Assembly (NCBI RefSeq): GCF_014650575.1
Contig: NZ_BMVF01000010.1
Location: 62,001-126,000 of the forward strand
DNA from: Streptomyces naganishii JCM 4654
GTDB lineage: Bacteria > Actinomycetota > Actinomycetes > Streptomycetales > Streptomycetaceae
Reading direction: 5' to 3'
DNA: 64,000 nt
Shown here: positions 7,851 to 16,312 of the stretch, piece after piece
How the letters are laid out: every line of letters begins with the position of its first letter
Numbering within the stretch: position 1 is the stretch's first letter
The notes under the pieces: model-generated
Told to the model about the DNA's origin: nothing
Seen by the model: only the letters and a program-made list of their open reading frames with translations
Databases searched by the model: none
Program-made: the position numbers and the translations under genes

Positions 7851-8786
7851 TTACCTCCGGGGAGTCGTAGGGGAGTCGATCAGGTCCCAGGCGAGGAGTC
7901 CCGCGCCCAGGCACCCGGCGGTGTCCCCGAGGGCGGCGGGGACGACGGCGGGCAGCTTCTGGAAGGTCACGCGCCGCTCGACTGCCTCGCGCAGCGGGGC
8001 GAACAGGGTCTGCCCGGCCTCGGCGAGCCCGCCGCCGATGATCAGCATGCGCGGGTCGAGCAGGGTGAGCGCGGTGACCAGGCCGTCGGCGAGGGCGTCC
8101 ACGGCCTCCTGCCACACCTTCACGGCCCGTGCGTCCCCGGACTCGACGGCCTTGGCGCAGTCCGCCGCGTCCGCGTCCGGGTCCCCGCAGGCCGCGGCCC
8201 AGGCCTGGCTGACCGCCGCCGCGGAGGCGAACCGCTCCAGGCAGCCGCGCTGCCCGCACGGGCACGGGGTGCCCCCGGGGCGTACGACGATGTGGCCGAT
8301 CTCGCCCGCGAAGCCGTGCGCGCCCGCCTCCACGCGGCCGTCGATGCCGATGGCGCCCGCGATGCCGGTGCCCAGCGGCACGAAGAAGAACCGGTCGGCG
8401 CCCCGGCCGGCCCCGATGCGGCCCTCGGCGAGCCCGCCGGTGCGCACGTCGTGGCCGAGGGCGACGGGGATGCCGAGCCGCTCGCCCAGCAGGTCGCGCA
8501 GCGGTACGTCGCGCCAGCCCAGGTTGGCGGCGTAGGCGGCCACGCCCCGCTCCTCGTCGACGATGCCGGGGACGGCGACGCCGGCCGCCGCGGCCGGGGT
8601 GCCGAAGCGGTCCGCGCCGTGGGCGGCGAGTTCGGCGGCGAAGCCGAGGATGTCCTCGACGACGGCGTCGGGCCCGCGCTCGCGGCCGGTGGCCCGGCGT
8701 GCCTGGTGCAGCAGCGTGCCGTCGGCCGCGACCAGCGCGGCCTTCATCCCGGTGCCGCCCACATCGAGGGCGATGACGTGTTCCAC
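7851..8786 (-). CDS. nagK: ROK-family N-acetylglucosamine kinase
   Basis: The product (311 residues from GTG 8786) opens with the ATP-binding DVGGTG (8-13) and carries the ROK zinc motif CPCGQRGCLE and the catalytic-loop region EIGHIVV. ROK kinases phosphorylate glucose, GlcNAc or related sugars. Pairing with nagA and the dre sites points to cytosolic GlcNAc, matching S. coelicolor NagK. The frame stays open to 9005, but family similarity begins at EHVIALDVGG, so the short form is used. The ribosome-binding site is weak. Confidence 0.9.
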   Translation of the reverse strand: MEHVIALDVGGTGMKAALVAADGTLLHQARRATGRERGPDAVVEDILGFAAELAAHGADRFGTPAAAAGVAVPGIVDEERGVAAYAANLGWRDVPLRDLLGERLGIPVALGHDVRTGGLAEGRIGAGRGADRFFFVPLGTGIAGAIGIDGRVEAGAHGFAGEIGHIVVRPGGTPCPCGQRGCLERFASAAAVSQAWAAACGDPDADAADCAKAVESGDARAVKVWQEAVDALADGLVTALTLLDPRMLIIGGGLAEAGQTLFAPLREAVERRVTFQKLPAVVPAALGDTAGCLGAGLLAWDLIDSPTTPRR

Positions 8787-8814
8787 GGGGGACAGTGTGA
8801 CGCTTACACCCACA

Positions 8815-8830
8815 AGAGGTCTAGTCCACT
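8815..8830. promoter_or_regulatory. DasR-responsive element (dre) 1
   Basis: AGAGGTCTAGTCCACT matches the dre consensus A(C/G)TGGTCTAGACCA(C/G)T at about 13 of 16 positions. It lies 28 bp upstream of nagK, where DasR binding is known in S. coelicolor. Confidence 0.65.
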
Positions 8831-8832
8831 CG

Positions 8833-8848
8833 CGTGGTGTAGACCTTA
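8833..8848. promoter_or_regulatory. DasR-responsive element (dre) 2, weaker
   Basis: CGTGGTGTAGACCTTA keeps the core TGGTnTAGACC of the dre consensus but loses the outer right bases. It is 2 bp from dre 1 and between the divergent nagK and sugar-binding protein genes, so it could serve the latter. Confidence 0.45.
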
Positions 8849-8947
8849 TGGCTGACGTTTTGGAAGTCTTCGCCTTGCGGCAGCACAGGGCTTCGCTCCC
8901 GTGCGGGTCCGTTCGGCGAGCCGACGACGGGTTGGGGCGTACAGGCA

Positions 8948-10219
8948 GTGCAGCGGCGCAGGACAGGAATGATCGCTCTAACGATTGCCATGGGCATGAC
9001 AGCAATCCTCGGCGGCTGCGGGAGCACCGGCTCCTCCGGTGTCACCCTCAGACTCGTCGCCGCCGACTACGGCGACTCGGCCGCCAACAGCTCCAAGAAG
9101 TACTGGGACCGGCTGGCCCAGGAGTACGAGAGCGCCCACCCGGGTGTGAAGGTGCAGGTCAGCGTCTACTCCTGGAACGACGTCGACCGCAAGGTCAAGC
9201 AGATGGCCGACGCCGGCGACCCGCCGGACATGGCGCAGATCGGCGCCTACGCCGACTACGCCGCCAAGGGACTGCTCTACAAGGCCGACGACGTGCTCTC
9301 CATCCCGGTCCAGGCCGACTTCCTCGGCCAGCTCTCCGAGGCCGGGCAGCTGCGGCACGTGCAGTACGGCATCCCGTTCGCCGCCTCCACGCGCGTGCTC
9401 TTCTACAACAAGACCCTCTTCGCCAAGGCGAACCTCACCCCGCCCACGACCTGGGCCGAGCTCGCCGCCGACGCGGCCGCGCTGAAGGCCCGGGGCGTGA
9501 AGTACCCGTACGCGCTGCCGCTCGGCCCGGAGGAGGCGCAGGCCGAGACCATGCAGTGGCTGCTCGGCGGCGGGTCCGGCTACACCGACGACATCGGCAC
9601 GTACACGATCGACTCCCCGCAGAACGTCGAGACCTTCACCTGGCTGCGCGACGAGCTGGTGGGCAAGGGGCTGACCGGGCCGGTCGCGCCGGGCAGGCTC
9701 AACCGGGCGGACGCCTTCGACGCCTTCGCCAACGGTGAGGTGGGCATGCTCAACGGCCATCCCACGCTGATGCAGCAGGCCGACAAGAAGGGCGTGAAGT
9801 TCGGCATGGTGCCGATGCCGGGCAGAAACGGTACGCCGAAGTCGACCATGGGCGTGGCCGACTGGATGATGGCGTTCAAGAAGAGCGGCCACCGGGAGCA
9901 GATCGGCGACTTCCTCGACTTCGTCTACAGCGAGAAGAACGTCCTCGCCTTCTCCCGCGAGTACGACCTGCTGCCCGTGACCGGCTCCGCCTCCGAGGCG
10001 ATGGACGCCGCCGAGCAGGACAAGGCCCTGCGGCCCTTCCTCTCCGAGCTGCCGCTCGCCCAGCTCTACCCGGTCGGCAAGACCTCGTGGGCGCAGGTCA
10101 GCGCGGACGTGAAGAAGCAGATCGGCCGGGCCGTCGCCCCCGACGGCAGCCCCGCCGCGGTCCTCGGACAGCTCCAGGCCACGGCGACCGCGGCGGACAG
10201 CGCGGAGAACGCGAAGTAG
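8948..10219 (+). CDS. Extracellular sugar-binding lipoprotein (ABC transporter family 1 SBP)
   Basis: The 423-residue protein has a lipoprotein signal peptide with lipobox ILGGC (acylated Cys24), then a typical family-1 solute-binding protein: DPPDMAQIGAYADYAAKGLL, FAASTRVLFYNKTLF and GEVGMLNGHP. It should be anchored outside the membrane and capture a sugar. No permease or ATPase gene is adjacent, so it must share transport proteins encoded elsewhere or act as a sensor. It is divergent from nagK across the dre sites, so control by DasR and a GlcNAc or chitooligosaccharide ligand are likely but not shown. The GTG start has a weak ribosome-binding site. Confidence 0.9.
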   Translation: MQRRRTGMIALTIAMGMTAILGGCGSTGSSGVTLRLVAADYGDSAANSSKKYWDRLAQEYESAHPGVKVQVSVYSWNDVDRKVKQMADAGDPPDMAQIGAYADYAAKGLLYKADDVLSIPVQADFLGQLSEAGQLRHVQYGIPFAASTRVLFYNKTLFAKANLTPPTTWAELAADAAALKARGVKYPYALPLGPEEAQAETMQWLLGGGSGYTDDIGTYTIDSPQNVETFTWLRDELVGKGLTGPVAPGRLNRADAFDAFANGEVGMLNGHPTLMQQADKKGVKFGMVPMPGRNGTPKSTMGVADWMMAFKKSGHREQIGDFLDFVYSEKNVLAFSREYDLLPVTGSASEAMDAAEQDKALRPFLSELPLAQLYPVGKTSWAQVSADVKKQIGRAVAPDGSPAAVLGQLQATATAADSAENAK

Positions 10220-10260
10220 CCGCCCCGGCCGGTGTCGGCGGCGGGGGTTACGGTGCCGGT

Positions 10261-10545
10261 ATGGACATGGACGCGGACGAGGCGGGCGCCACCGGCACCC
10301 CGGCCGGCGGGAGCCCGGCGGCGGGGCTGGACCGACGCGAGCGGGACATCCTCGCCCTGGAGCGCCGCGGCTTCCCCGGCCCTGGCGCCAAGGAGCGCGC
10401 GATACGCGAGGAGCTCGGCCTGTCCCCCGTCCGCTACTACCAGCTCCTGAACGCCCTCCTGGACGACACCCGCGCCCTCGCCCACGACCCGGTGACCGTC
10501 AACCGCCTGCGCCGGGTGAGGGACTCGCGCCGGTCGGAGCGCTGA
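10261..10545 (+). CDS. DUF3263 domain protein
   Basis: A 94-residue basic protein (LDRRERDILALERRGFPGPGAKERAIREELGLSPVRYYQLLNALLDD) that matches the actinobacterial DUF3263 family. The central helices resemble a helix-turn-helix, so DNA binding is possible; no function is established. The ATG at 10261 is chosen because family similarity begins shortly after. It has no strong ribosome-binding site. Confidence 0.8.
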   Translation: MDMDADEAGATGTPAGGSPAAGLDRRERDILALERRGFPGPGAKERAIREELGLSPVRYYQLLNALLDDTRALAHDPVTVNRLRRVRDSRRSER

Positions 10546-10604
10546 GCCCCGGCGGGCGGCCGGGTCGAGGAGTGCGCAGGGCCCGGGGTGGATAGGTTCG
10601 GCGT

Positions 10605-11474
10605 ATGGGCAGCCATCACTTGAACTCGACGGACCACCCCGACGCCCCCCTGCCGGTGCCCGCCACCCAGGCCGGGCGGGACGGGCTGGCCGCGATACTG
10701 GCACGGCCGGAGCGTGCGGTGATCGCGCTCGACTTCGACGGGACGCTCGCGCCGATCGTCGCCGACCCCGACCAGGCCCGCGCCCACCCGGACGCCGTGC
10801 CGGCCCTGGCCGCGCTCGCGCCGAAGGTGGCCTCCGTCGCCGTGGTCACCGGGCGCCCGGCCGGTGTCGCGGTGCGCAACGGCGGCTTCGCGGGCGTGCC
10901 CGGCCTGGAGCACCTCGTCGTCCTCGGCCACTACGGCGCCGAGCGGTGGGACGCGGCCACCGGCACCGTCACCGCCCCGGCCCCGCACCCCGGCGTCGCC
11001 GCCGTGCGGGCCGAACTGCCGGGCGTCCTGGACCGGGCCGGGGCCTGGCAGGGCACCTGGATCGAGGAGAAGGGCCGTTCCCTGGCCGTCCACACCCGCC
11101 GCGCCGAGGACCCGCAGGCCGCCTTCGACCTCCTGCGCGAGCCCCTCGCCGACCTGGCCCGCCGCCACGGCCTGATCGTCGAACCCGGCCGCATGGTCCT
11201 CGAACTGCGCCCTCCGGGCATGGACAAGGGCGTCGCCCTCTCCGACTACGTCCGCGACCGCGGCGCCGCCTCGGTCCTCTACGCGGGCGACGACCTCGGC
11301 GACCTCCCCGCCTTCACAGCCGTCGAGAAACTCCGCTCGGACGGAGTACCGGGCGTCCTCGTCTGCAGCGGCAGCACGGAGGTCACGGAACTCTCGGAAC
11401 GCGCCGACCTGGTGGTGAACGGCCCGTCCGGAGTGGTCCGCCTGCTGTCCGCCCTGGCCGCCCGGCTCCCGTAA
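10605..11474 (+). CDS. otsB: Trehalose-6-phosphate phosphatase
   Basis: OtsB dephosphorylates trehalose-6-P to trehalose. The 289-residue HAD-type enzyme has the nucleophile motif LDFDGTLAP (DxD at 43-45), the conserved GRP (VVTGRPAG), the family's GHYGAERW, and the acidic motif GDDLGDLPAF. Its partner otsA lies downstream on the opposite strand, separated by 677 bp of repeats, so the two genes converge and are not one operon. The ATG at 10605 is used; the ribosome-binding site is poor. Confidence 0.93.
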   Translation: MGSHHLNSTDHPDAPLPVPATQAGRDGLAAILARPERAVIALDFDGTLAPIVADPDQARAHPDAVPALAALAPKVASVAVVTGRPAGVAVRNGGFAGVPGLEHLVVLGHYGAERWDAATGTVTAPAPHPGVAAVRAELPGVLDRAGAWQGTWIEEKGRSLAVHTRRAEDPQAAFDLLREPLADLARRHGLIVEPGRMVLELRPPGMDKGVALSDYVRDRGAASVLYAGDDLGDLPAFTAVEKLRSDGVPGVLVCSGSTEVTELSERADLVVNGPSGVVRLLSALAARLP

Positions 11475-11525
11475 GCCGCCCCGGACCGCCGCCGGAAGGC
11501 CGCCTGCCCCGGCTGGAGGGCGAAC

Positions 11526-12001
11526 GGGGGCCGCAGCCGGGACCGGGGGACGGTCCGCGCTGCCCACGGCAGCCGAGTGGCCGGGGAGGGGCCGGGGGGC
11601 CGGCCGGGCGGATCCGGAGGGGGCGTCGGCGCGGCTGCCGGGCCTGATCGGCGCGCCCGGCGGTCCGCGGTCCGCCCGGCGCCCGGCCGGACTGCCGCCG
11701 GCTCGGCAGGCCCGGTCGGAGCCAGGCGGGTGCGCCCAGGCCCGGTCGGACCTCGGCGGGTGGGTCCGGTCGGAGTCCGGCGGGTAAGCAGGTCCGGCCG
11801 ACTGCCGTCGGCTCAGGGGGCCGCAGCCGGGACCGGGGGACGGTCCGCGCTGCCCACGGCAGCCGAGTGGCCGGGGAGGGCCGGGGGGCCGGCCGGGCGG
11901 ATCCGGAGGGGGCGCCGGCGGGCTGGCCGGGCCTGATCGGCGCGCCCGGCGGTCCGCCCGGCGCCCGGCCGACTGCCGTCGGCTCAGGAGGCCCGGTCGG
12001 A
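11526..12001. repeat. Long direct duplication between otsB and otsA
   Basis: About 190 bp starting GGGGGCCGCAGCCGGGACCG at 11526 recurs at 11816 with a few substitutions and small indels; the offset is 290 bp. The copies include CCCACGGCAGCCGAGTGGCC, CCTGATCGGCGCGCCCGG and CGGCTC. No gene is supported in this gap; frames across it are low complexity. Confidence 0.85.
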
Positions 12002-12155
12002 CCTCGGCGGGTGCGCGGGTCCAGTCGGAGTCCGGCGGGTCAGCCGGTCCGGTCGGAGCTCGGCGGGTGCGCAGGTCCGGTCGGAGTCCGGCGGGTCAGC
12101 CGGTCCGGTCGGAGCCCGGTGGGTCAGCCGGCCCGGTCGGAGTCCGGTGGGTCAG
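11990..12155. repeat. 28-bp minisatellite running into the otsA stop codon
   Basis: Units like GGTCGGAGTCCGGCGGGTCA repeat with an exact 28-bp period (matching positions 12012, 12040, 12068, 12096, 12124, 12152). The last unit contains the otsA stop (TCA at 12152). Degenerate units also occur at 11715-11800. Confidence 0.9.
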
Positions 12156-13594
12156 TCGGTCACGTCCGGGCGCAGGGCCGAGAGTTGGTCCAGGAACCAC
12201 TGGGTCGGCGGGAGGGCGGTCGCCGCGTCGGCCAGGCGCTTGGCCCGTTCCGCTCGTTCGGGGCCCGGCATGCTGAGGGCCTCGTGGAGGGCCCGGGCCG
12301 TGGCGACCACGTCGTAGGGGTTGATCACGATCGAGTCGTCGCCCAGCTCCTCGTACGCCCCCGCCTCCCGCGACAGCACCAGCGCGCAGCCCGCGTCGGA
12401 GACGACCGGGACCTCCTTGGCGACCAGGTTCATCCCGTCCCGGATGGGGTTGACCAGGGCGACGTCAGCGATCCGGTACGCCGCCAGCGAGCGCGCGAAG
12501 TCGTCCTTGACGTGGAGCACGACCGGCGTCCACCCGGGCGTCCCGTACCGCTCGTTGATCTCCTCGGCCAGCCTGCGCACCTCGGCGGTGTACTCCCGGT
12601 ACACCGCGAGGTCCTGCCGCGAGGGGTAGGCGAACGCGACGTGCACCACCCGCTCCCGCCACTGCGGGAAGTCCTCGAGCAGCCGCCGGTAGGCGAGCAG
12701 CCCCCGCACGATGTTCTTGGACAGCTCCGTGCGGTCCACCCGCACGATCGTCCGGCGCGGCCCGCCGTCCGGCCCCGCGCCGATCTCCTCGCGCAGCGCC
12801 GCCATCCGCTCGAAGACGTCCGACCGGTGCGACCGCTCCCGCAGGAAGTCCGCGTCCGCGCCCAGCCCGTGCACCCCCACCCGCGTGCCGCCGAGCCCGC
12901 CCACCAGCGCCTCGCAGCATCCGGCGAAGGCGTCCGCCCACCGCTGGGTGAGGAAACCCAGCCGGTCCGCGCCCAGCATGCCGCGCAGCACCTGTCCGGC
13001 GATGTCGTCGGGCAGCATCCGGAAGTAGTCCGCCGGCGCCCACGGCGTGTGCGAGAAGTGCCCGATCCGCAGATCCGGCCGGAAGTCGCGCAGCATGCCG
13101 GGCACCAGCGTCAGGTGGTAGTCCTGCACCAGCACCGCCGCGCCCTCGGCCGCCTCCTCCGCCAGCGCCTGCGCGAACGCCCGGTTGTACGCCTCGTAGG
13201 ACCGCCACTGGCGGCGGAACTCCGCGTCGAAGACGGGCTCCAGCGGCGTCTGGTACAGCATGTGGTGGACGAACCACAGCACCGAGTTCGCGATGCCGTT
13301 GTACGCGTCGGCGAACACCTCCGCGTCGATGTCCAGCATCCGCACCTGCTGCCCGCCGGTCGCCTCCGACGGCAGCCGACGCCCGCCCTCGAAGCGGCGC
13401 ACCGCCTCCCGGTCGGCGTCGCCCAGAGCGGCGCACACCCAGACGGCGCCCGCGTCCGGGCCGATCGCGGACAGCCCGGAGACCAGCCCTCCGCCCCCGC
13501 GTTTCGCGTGCAGCGAGCCGTCCTCGCGCACTTCGTACGAAACCGGGCCGCGATTGGACGCGACCAGCACCTCGGCACCGTGCGTTGAGACCAT
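12152..13594 (-). CDS. otsA: Trehalose-6-phosphate synthase
   Basis: OtsA joins glucose from a nucleotide sugar to glucose-6-P. The 480-residue GT20 enzyme has the N-terminal LVASNRGPVSYE, WVCAALGD, the active-site VQDYHLTLVPGMLR and FSHTPWAPADYFRMLP, the R/K pair region VRVDRTELSKNIVRGL, and the C-terminal DGMNLVAKEVP and SREAGAYEELG. The ATG at 13594 (MVSTHG) is preferred; an in-frame TTG at 13603 is possible. The last codons lie inside a 28-bp tandem array. With otsB it supplies trehalose, a spore and stress sugar in Streptomyces. Confidence 0.94.
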   Translation of the reverse strand: MVSTHGAEVLVASNRGPVSYEVREDGSLHAKRGGGGLVSGLSAIGPDAGAVWVCAALGDADREAVRRFEGGRRLPSEATGGQQVRMLDIDAEVFADAYNGIANSVLWFVHHMLYQTPLEPVFDAEFRRQWRSYEAYNRAFAQALAEEAAEGAAVLVQDYHLTLVPGMLRDFRPDLRIGHFSHTPWAPADYFRMLPDDIAGQVLRGMLGADRLGFLTQRWADAFAGCCEALVGGLGGTRVGVHGLGADADFLRERSHRSDVFERMAALREEIGAGPDGGPRRTIVRVDRTELSKNIVRGLLAYRRLLEDFPQWRERVVHVAFAYPSRQDLAVYREYTAEVRRLAEEINERYGTPGWTPVVLHVKDDFARSLAAYRIADVALVNPIRDGMNLVAKEVPVVSDAGCALVLSREAGAYEELGDDSIVINPYDVVATARALHEALSMPGPERAERAKRLADAATALPPTQWFLDQLSALRPDVTD

Positions 13595-13686
13595 GGTCCT
13601 CAACCTAGCCCGGCCCTCAAACGCTCAAACGTACGGTTCCGCTTCGTAGACGGCCGTATACGACCGCCCCGGGCATTCACGCCACT

Positions 13687-13760
13687 TCGCGCCGCCTCGC
13701 GGGCTCACGCCGCCTCGCGGGCTCACGCCGCCTCGCGGGCTCACGCCGCCTCTCGGGTCA
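13687..13760. repeat. 18-bp tandem repeat of the gpgS 3' end
   Basis: CTCACGCCGCCTCGCGGG is repeated, with TCA (a minus-strand stop) at 13705, 13723, 13741 and 13758. The copy at 13758 is the real gpgS stop; the others are tandem copies of the gene tail. Confidence 0.9.
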
Positions 13761-14702
13761 CGCCACCCTGCGGGCCGCGTACTCCGCGATCTCCGTCATC
13801 GGCGGCCGCTCCTCGGTGTCCACCGAGTGGGTGCGCGGCTCGAAGCCGTCCTCCCCCCGCTCGAACTGGGTCAGCAGCGGGCGGATCAGATGGCCGCGGG
13901 CCAGGCGCAGCTGCGCGGTGCGGTAGATGGCGGCGGCCATCCGGCCGAGCGCCTGCCCGTCCTGGTGCCGGTGCCTGCGCACGCCGACGTCGACCTGCGC
14001 GAGGGCGTCCAGCCCCACCAGGTGCAGCGCGTCCACGAGCATGCCCAGCTCCACGCCGTAGCCGACCGGGAACGGCAGCTGCTCCAGCAGCGAGCGCCGG
14101 GCCGCGTACTCGCCGCCGAGCGGCTGCACGAAGCCGGCCAGCCGCGGCCAGTGCATGTTGAGCAGCGGCCGCGCCATCAGCTCGGTGACCCGCCCGCCCT
14201 GCCCGGCCGCCCCGCCGAGCGGACGGTCGTACATCGCCTTGACCAGCTGCACGTCGGGCTCGGTGAGCAGCGGCCCCACGATGCCGGTGACGAAGTCGGA
14301 GGAGAAGTCCCTGAGATCGGCGTCGACGAAACAGATCACGTCCCCGCGCGTGACGAGCAGCGAGCGCCACAGCACCTCGCCCTTTCCGGGGACGGCGGGG
14401 AGGCGGGGCAGGATCTCGTCCCGGTGAACGACCCGCGCGCCCGCGGCGGCGGCGACCGCGGAGGTGCGGTCGGTGGAGCCGGAGTCGACGACCACGATCT
14501 CGTCGACGAGCGGCGCCCGCTCCACGAGGTCGTGGCGGATCTTCGCGACGATGTCGCCGACCGTCTCCTCCTCGTTGAGCGCGGGCAGCACGACGGAGAC
14601 GGACTGGCCCGTGCGCTGCTTGGCGGCGAGGATCTTGTGCAGCGGACGGTCGGTCACGGACCAGGAGCGGGTGGCCAGCCAGCGCTCGACTTCTTCCAGC
14701 AC
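13758..14702 (-). CDS. gpgS: Glucosyl-3-phosphoglycerate synthase (GT81)
   Basis: The 314-residue enzyme has the GT-A opening SVVLPALNEEETVGDIV, EIVVVDSGSTDRT, the metal-binding DAD in ICFVDADLRDF, and the GT81-specific PLGGEYAARRSLLEQLPFPVGYGVE. It transfers glucose from a nucleotide sugar to 3-phosphoglycerate, giving the precursor of the solute glucosylglycerate (and of methylglucose lipopolysaccharide in mycobacteria). No phosphatase (gpgP) is recognisable nearby. It follows the trehalose genes, making this a compatible-solute neighbourhood. Confidence 0.92.
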   Translation of the reverse strand: MLEEVERWLATRSWSVTDRPLHKILAAKQRTGQSVSVVLPALNEEETVGDIVAKIRHDLVERAPLVDEIVVVDSGSTDRTSAVAAAAGARVVHRDEILPRLPAVPGKGEVLWRSLLVTRGDVICFVDADLRDFSSDFVTGIVGPLLTEPDVQLVKAMYDRPLGGAAGQGGRVTELMARPLLNMHWPRLAGFVQPLGGEYAARRSLLEQLPFPVGYGVELGMLVDALHLVGLDALAQVDVGVRRHRHQDGQALGRMAAAIYRTAQLRLARGHLIRPLLTQFERGEDGFEPRTHSVDTEERPPMTEIAEYAARRVA

Positions 14703-14855
14703 GGTCAGCGCTCCTCACTGTTGTCCGGCGGTTGCCCGGCGGTGTCTCGCGGTTCGGACGACTATCTCAACTGTCCTGGCCTTCGGTTACAGTCTTGAAC
14801 AACGCCGGTGACCATCGCATGTCGGGGTCGGCGGCGCGCTCACAACTACATACCG

Positions 14856-15003
14856 CTCATCCAGAGGGGCAGAGGGACACGGCCCGATGAAGCCCCGGCA
14901 ACCCTCCAGCCGGTTCTCGTAGATCAACGATCGCCCGCGAGGCTCCCGGCTAGGGAAGGTGCCAAATCCGTCTCACGGCGAGATGCGTCGTGAGGAAGAT
15001 GAG
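14856..15003 (+). promoter_or_regulatory. SAM-I (S-box) riboswitch
   Basis: The leader has the S-box core in order: CTCATCCAGAGGGGCAGAGG, then CCCGATGAAGCCCCGGCAACC, a variable arm, and AGGTGCCAAATCC. CTCATC at 14856 pairs with GATGAG at 14998-15003 to close P1. The 3' strand of P1 abuts GGAGAAAGGG, the ribosome-binding region of the next gene, so SAM binding may act on translation; I see no clear terminator in the leader. It senses S-adenosylmethionine, linking the next genes to methionine metabolism. Confidence 0.93.
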
Positions 15004-15022
15004 GAGAAAGGGCCTCGCCTCC

Positions 15023-16312
15023 ATGGCTGTGCAGACAGTTGTCACCAGCACCGACTCTTCCGCCGTCGACCTCGGACCCGCCGCCGCGCTGAGCTGTCGC
15101 GAGTGCGGCCACCGCGTCCCGCTCGGCCCGGTCTTCGCCTGCGAGGAGTGTTTCGGCCCGCTGGAGATCGCCTACGACTTCTCGGCCTACGACACCGAGG
15201 AGCTGCGCAAGCGGATCGAGGCCGGCCCCGCGAACATCTGGCGGTACGCCCCGCTGCTCCCCGTCCCCGCCGACGTGGCGGAGAAGCCGAACCTCAACCC
15301 GGGCTGGACCAAGCTCGTCCAGGCCGACCACCTCGCCGGCGAGCTCGGCGTCGAGCCCGGCAAGCTCTTCGTCAAGGACGACTCCGGGAACCCGACGCAC
15401 TCCTTCAAGGACCGCGTGGTCGCGCAGGCGCTCGAGGCGGCGCGCGCGTTCGGCTTCACCACCCTGTCCTGCTCCTCCACCGGCAACCTGGCTGGCGCGG
15501 TGGGCGCCGCGGCCGCCCGCGCGGGCCTGCGCTCGTGCGTGTTCATCCCGCACGACCTGGAGCAGGGCAAGGTCGTCATGGCCGCGATCTACGGCGGCGA
15601 ACTCGTCGGCATCGAGGGCAACTACGACGACGTGAACCGTTTCTGCTCCGAGCTGATCGGCGACCCGGCCGGCGAGGGCTGGGGCTTCGTCAACGTCAAC
15701 CTGCGGCCGTACTACGCCGAGGGCTCCAAGACGCTGGCGTACGAGATCTGCGAGCAACTCGGCTGGCGGCTGCCCGACCAGATCGTCGTGCCGATCGCTT
15801 CCGGCTCCCAACTGACCAAGGTCGACAAGGGACTTCAGGAGCTCATCAGGCTCGGCCTGGTCGAGGACCGGCCGTACAGGATCTTCGGCGCCCAGGCCAA
15901 GGGCTGCTCGCCGGTGTCCACCGCCTTCAAGGCCGGCCACGACGTGGTCCGCCCGCAGAAGCCGGACACCATCGCCAAGTCCCTCGCCATCGGCAACCCG
16001 GCCGACGGCCCCTACGTCCTCGACATCGCCCGCCGCACCGGCGGCGCCGTGGAGGACGTTACCGACGAGCAGGTCGTCGAGGCGATCAAGCTGCTGGCCC
16101 GCACCGAGGGCATCTTCGCGGAGACGGCGGGCGGCGTGACGGTCGGCGTGACGAGGAAGCTGATCGAGGACGGCGTCCTGGACCCGTCGCTCACCACGGT
16201 CGTCCTCAACACCGGCGACGGCCTCAAGACGCTGGACGCGGTGGCCGGCACCGGCCTGACCGCGACGATCCGCCCCACCCTGGACTCCTTCCGAGAGGCC
16301 GGCCTCGCATGA
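15023..16312 (+). CDS. thrC: Threonine-synthase family PLP enzyme, probable MetM-type homocysteine synthase
   Basis: By sequence this is a 429-residue threonine synthase: N-terminal zinc-ribbon-like CREC...CEEC (Cys 25, 28, 40, 43), PLP lysine K129 in THSFKDR, and SSTGNLAGAVGAAAARAG. Threonine synthases convert O-phosphohomoserine to threonine. Two facts argue for a different job: the SAM riboswitch in its leader and the CysO-like sulfur carrier just downstream. I recall a report of MetM/MetO in Streptomyces, a threonine-synthase-like enzyme plus sulfur carrier making homocysteine from O-phosphohomoserine. S. coelicolor has another thrC with hom and thrB elsewhere. The ATG at 15023 (MAVQTVV) is chosen over upstream in-frame starts inside P1. 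Assignment to the family is certain; the reaction is inferred. Confidence 0.9.
   Translation: MAVQTVVTSTDSSAVDLGPAAALSCRECGHRVPLGPVFACEECFGPLEIAYDFSAYDTEELRKRIEAGPANIWRYAPLLPVPADVAEKPNLNPGWTKLVQADHLAGELGVEPGKLFVKDDSGNPTHSFKDRVVAQALEAARAFGFTTLSCSSTGNLAGAVGAAAARAGLRSCVFIPHDLEQGKVVMAAIYGGELVGIEGNYDDVNRFCSELIGDPAGEGWGFVNVNLRPYYAEGSKTLAYEICEQLGWRLPDQIVVPIASGSQLTKVDKGLQELIRLGLVEDRPYRIFGAQAKGCSPVSTAFKAGHDVVRPQKPDTIAKSLAIGNPADGPYVLDIARRTGGAVEDVTDEQVVEAIKLLARTEGIFAETAGGVTVGVTRKLIEDGVLDPSLTTVVLNTGDGLKTLDAVAGTGLTATIRPTLDSFREAGLA

Noticed and set aside
11990..12155. Regularly spaced repeats considered as a CRISPR array
   Set aside because: The 28-bp units are contiguous, with no unique spacers, and no cas genes are present.
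14990..15022. Earlier in-frame GTG/ATG starts for the threonine-synthase-like gene
   Set aside because: They lie inside the riboswitch P1 stem and would translate the ribosome-binding region; the ATG at 15023 fits the family N terminus.
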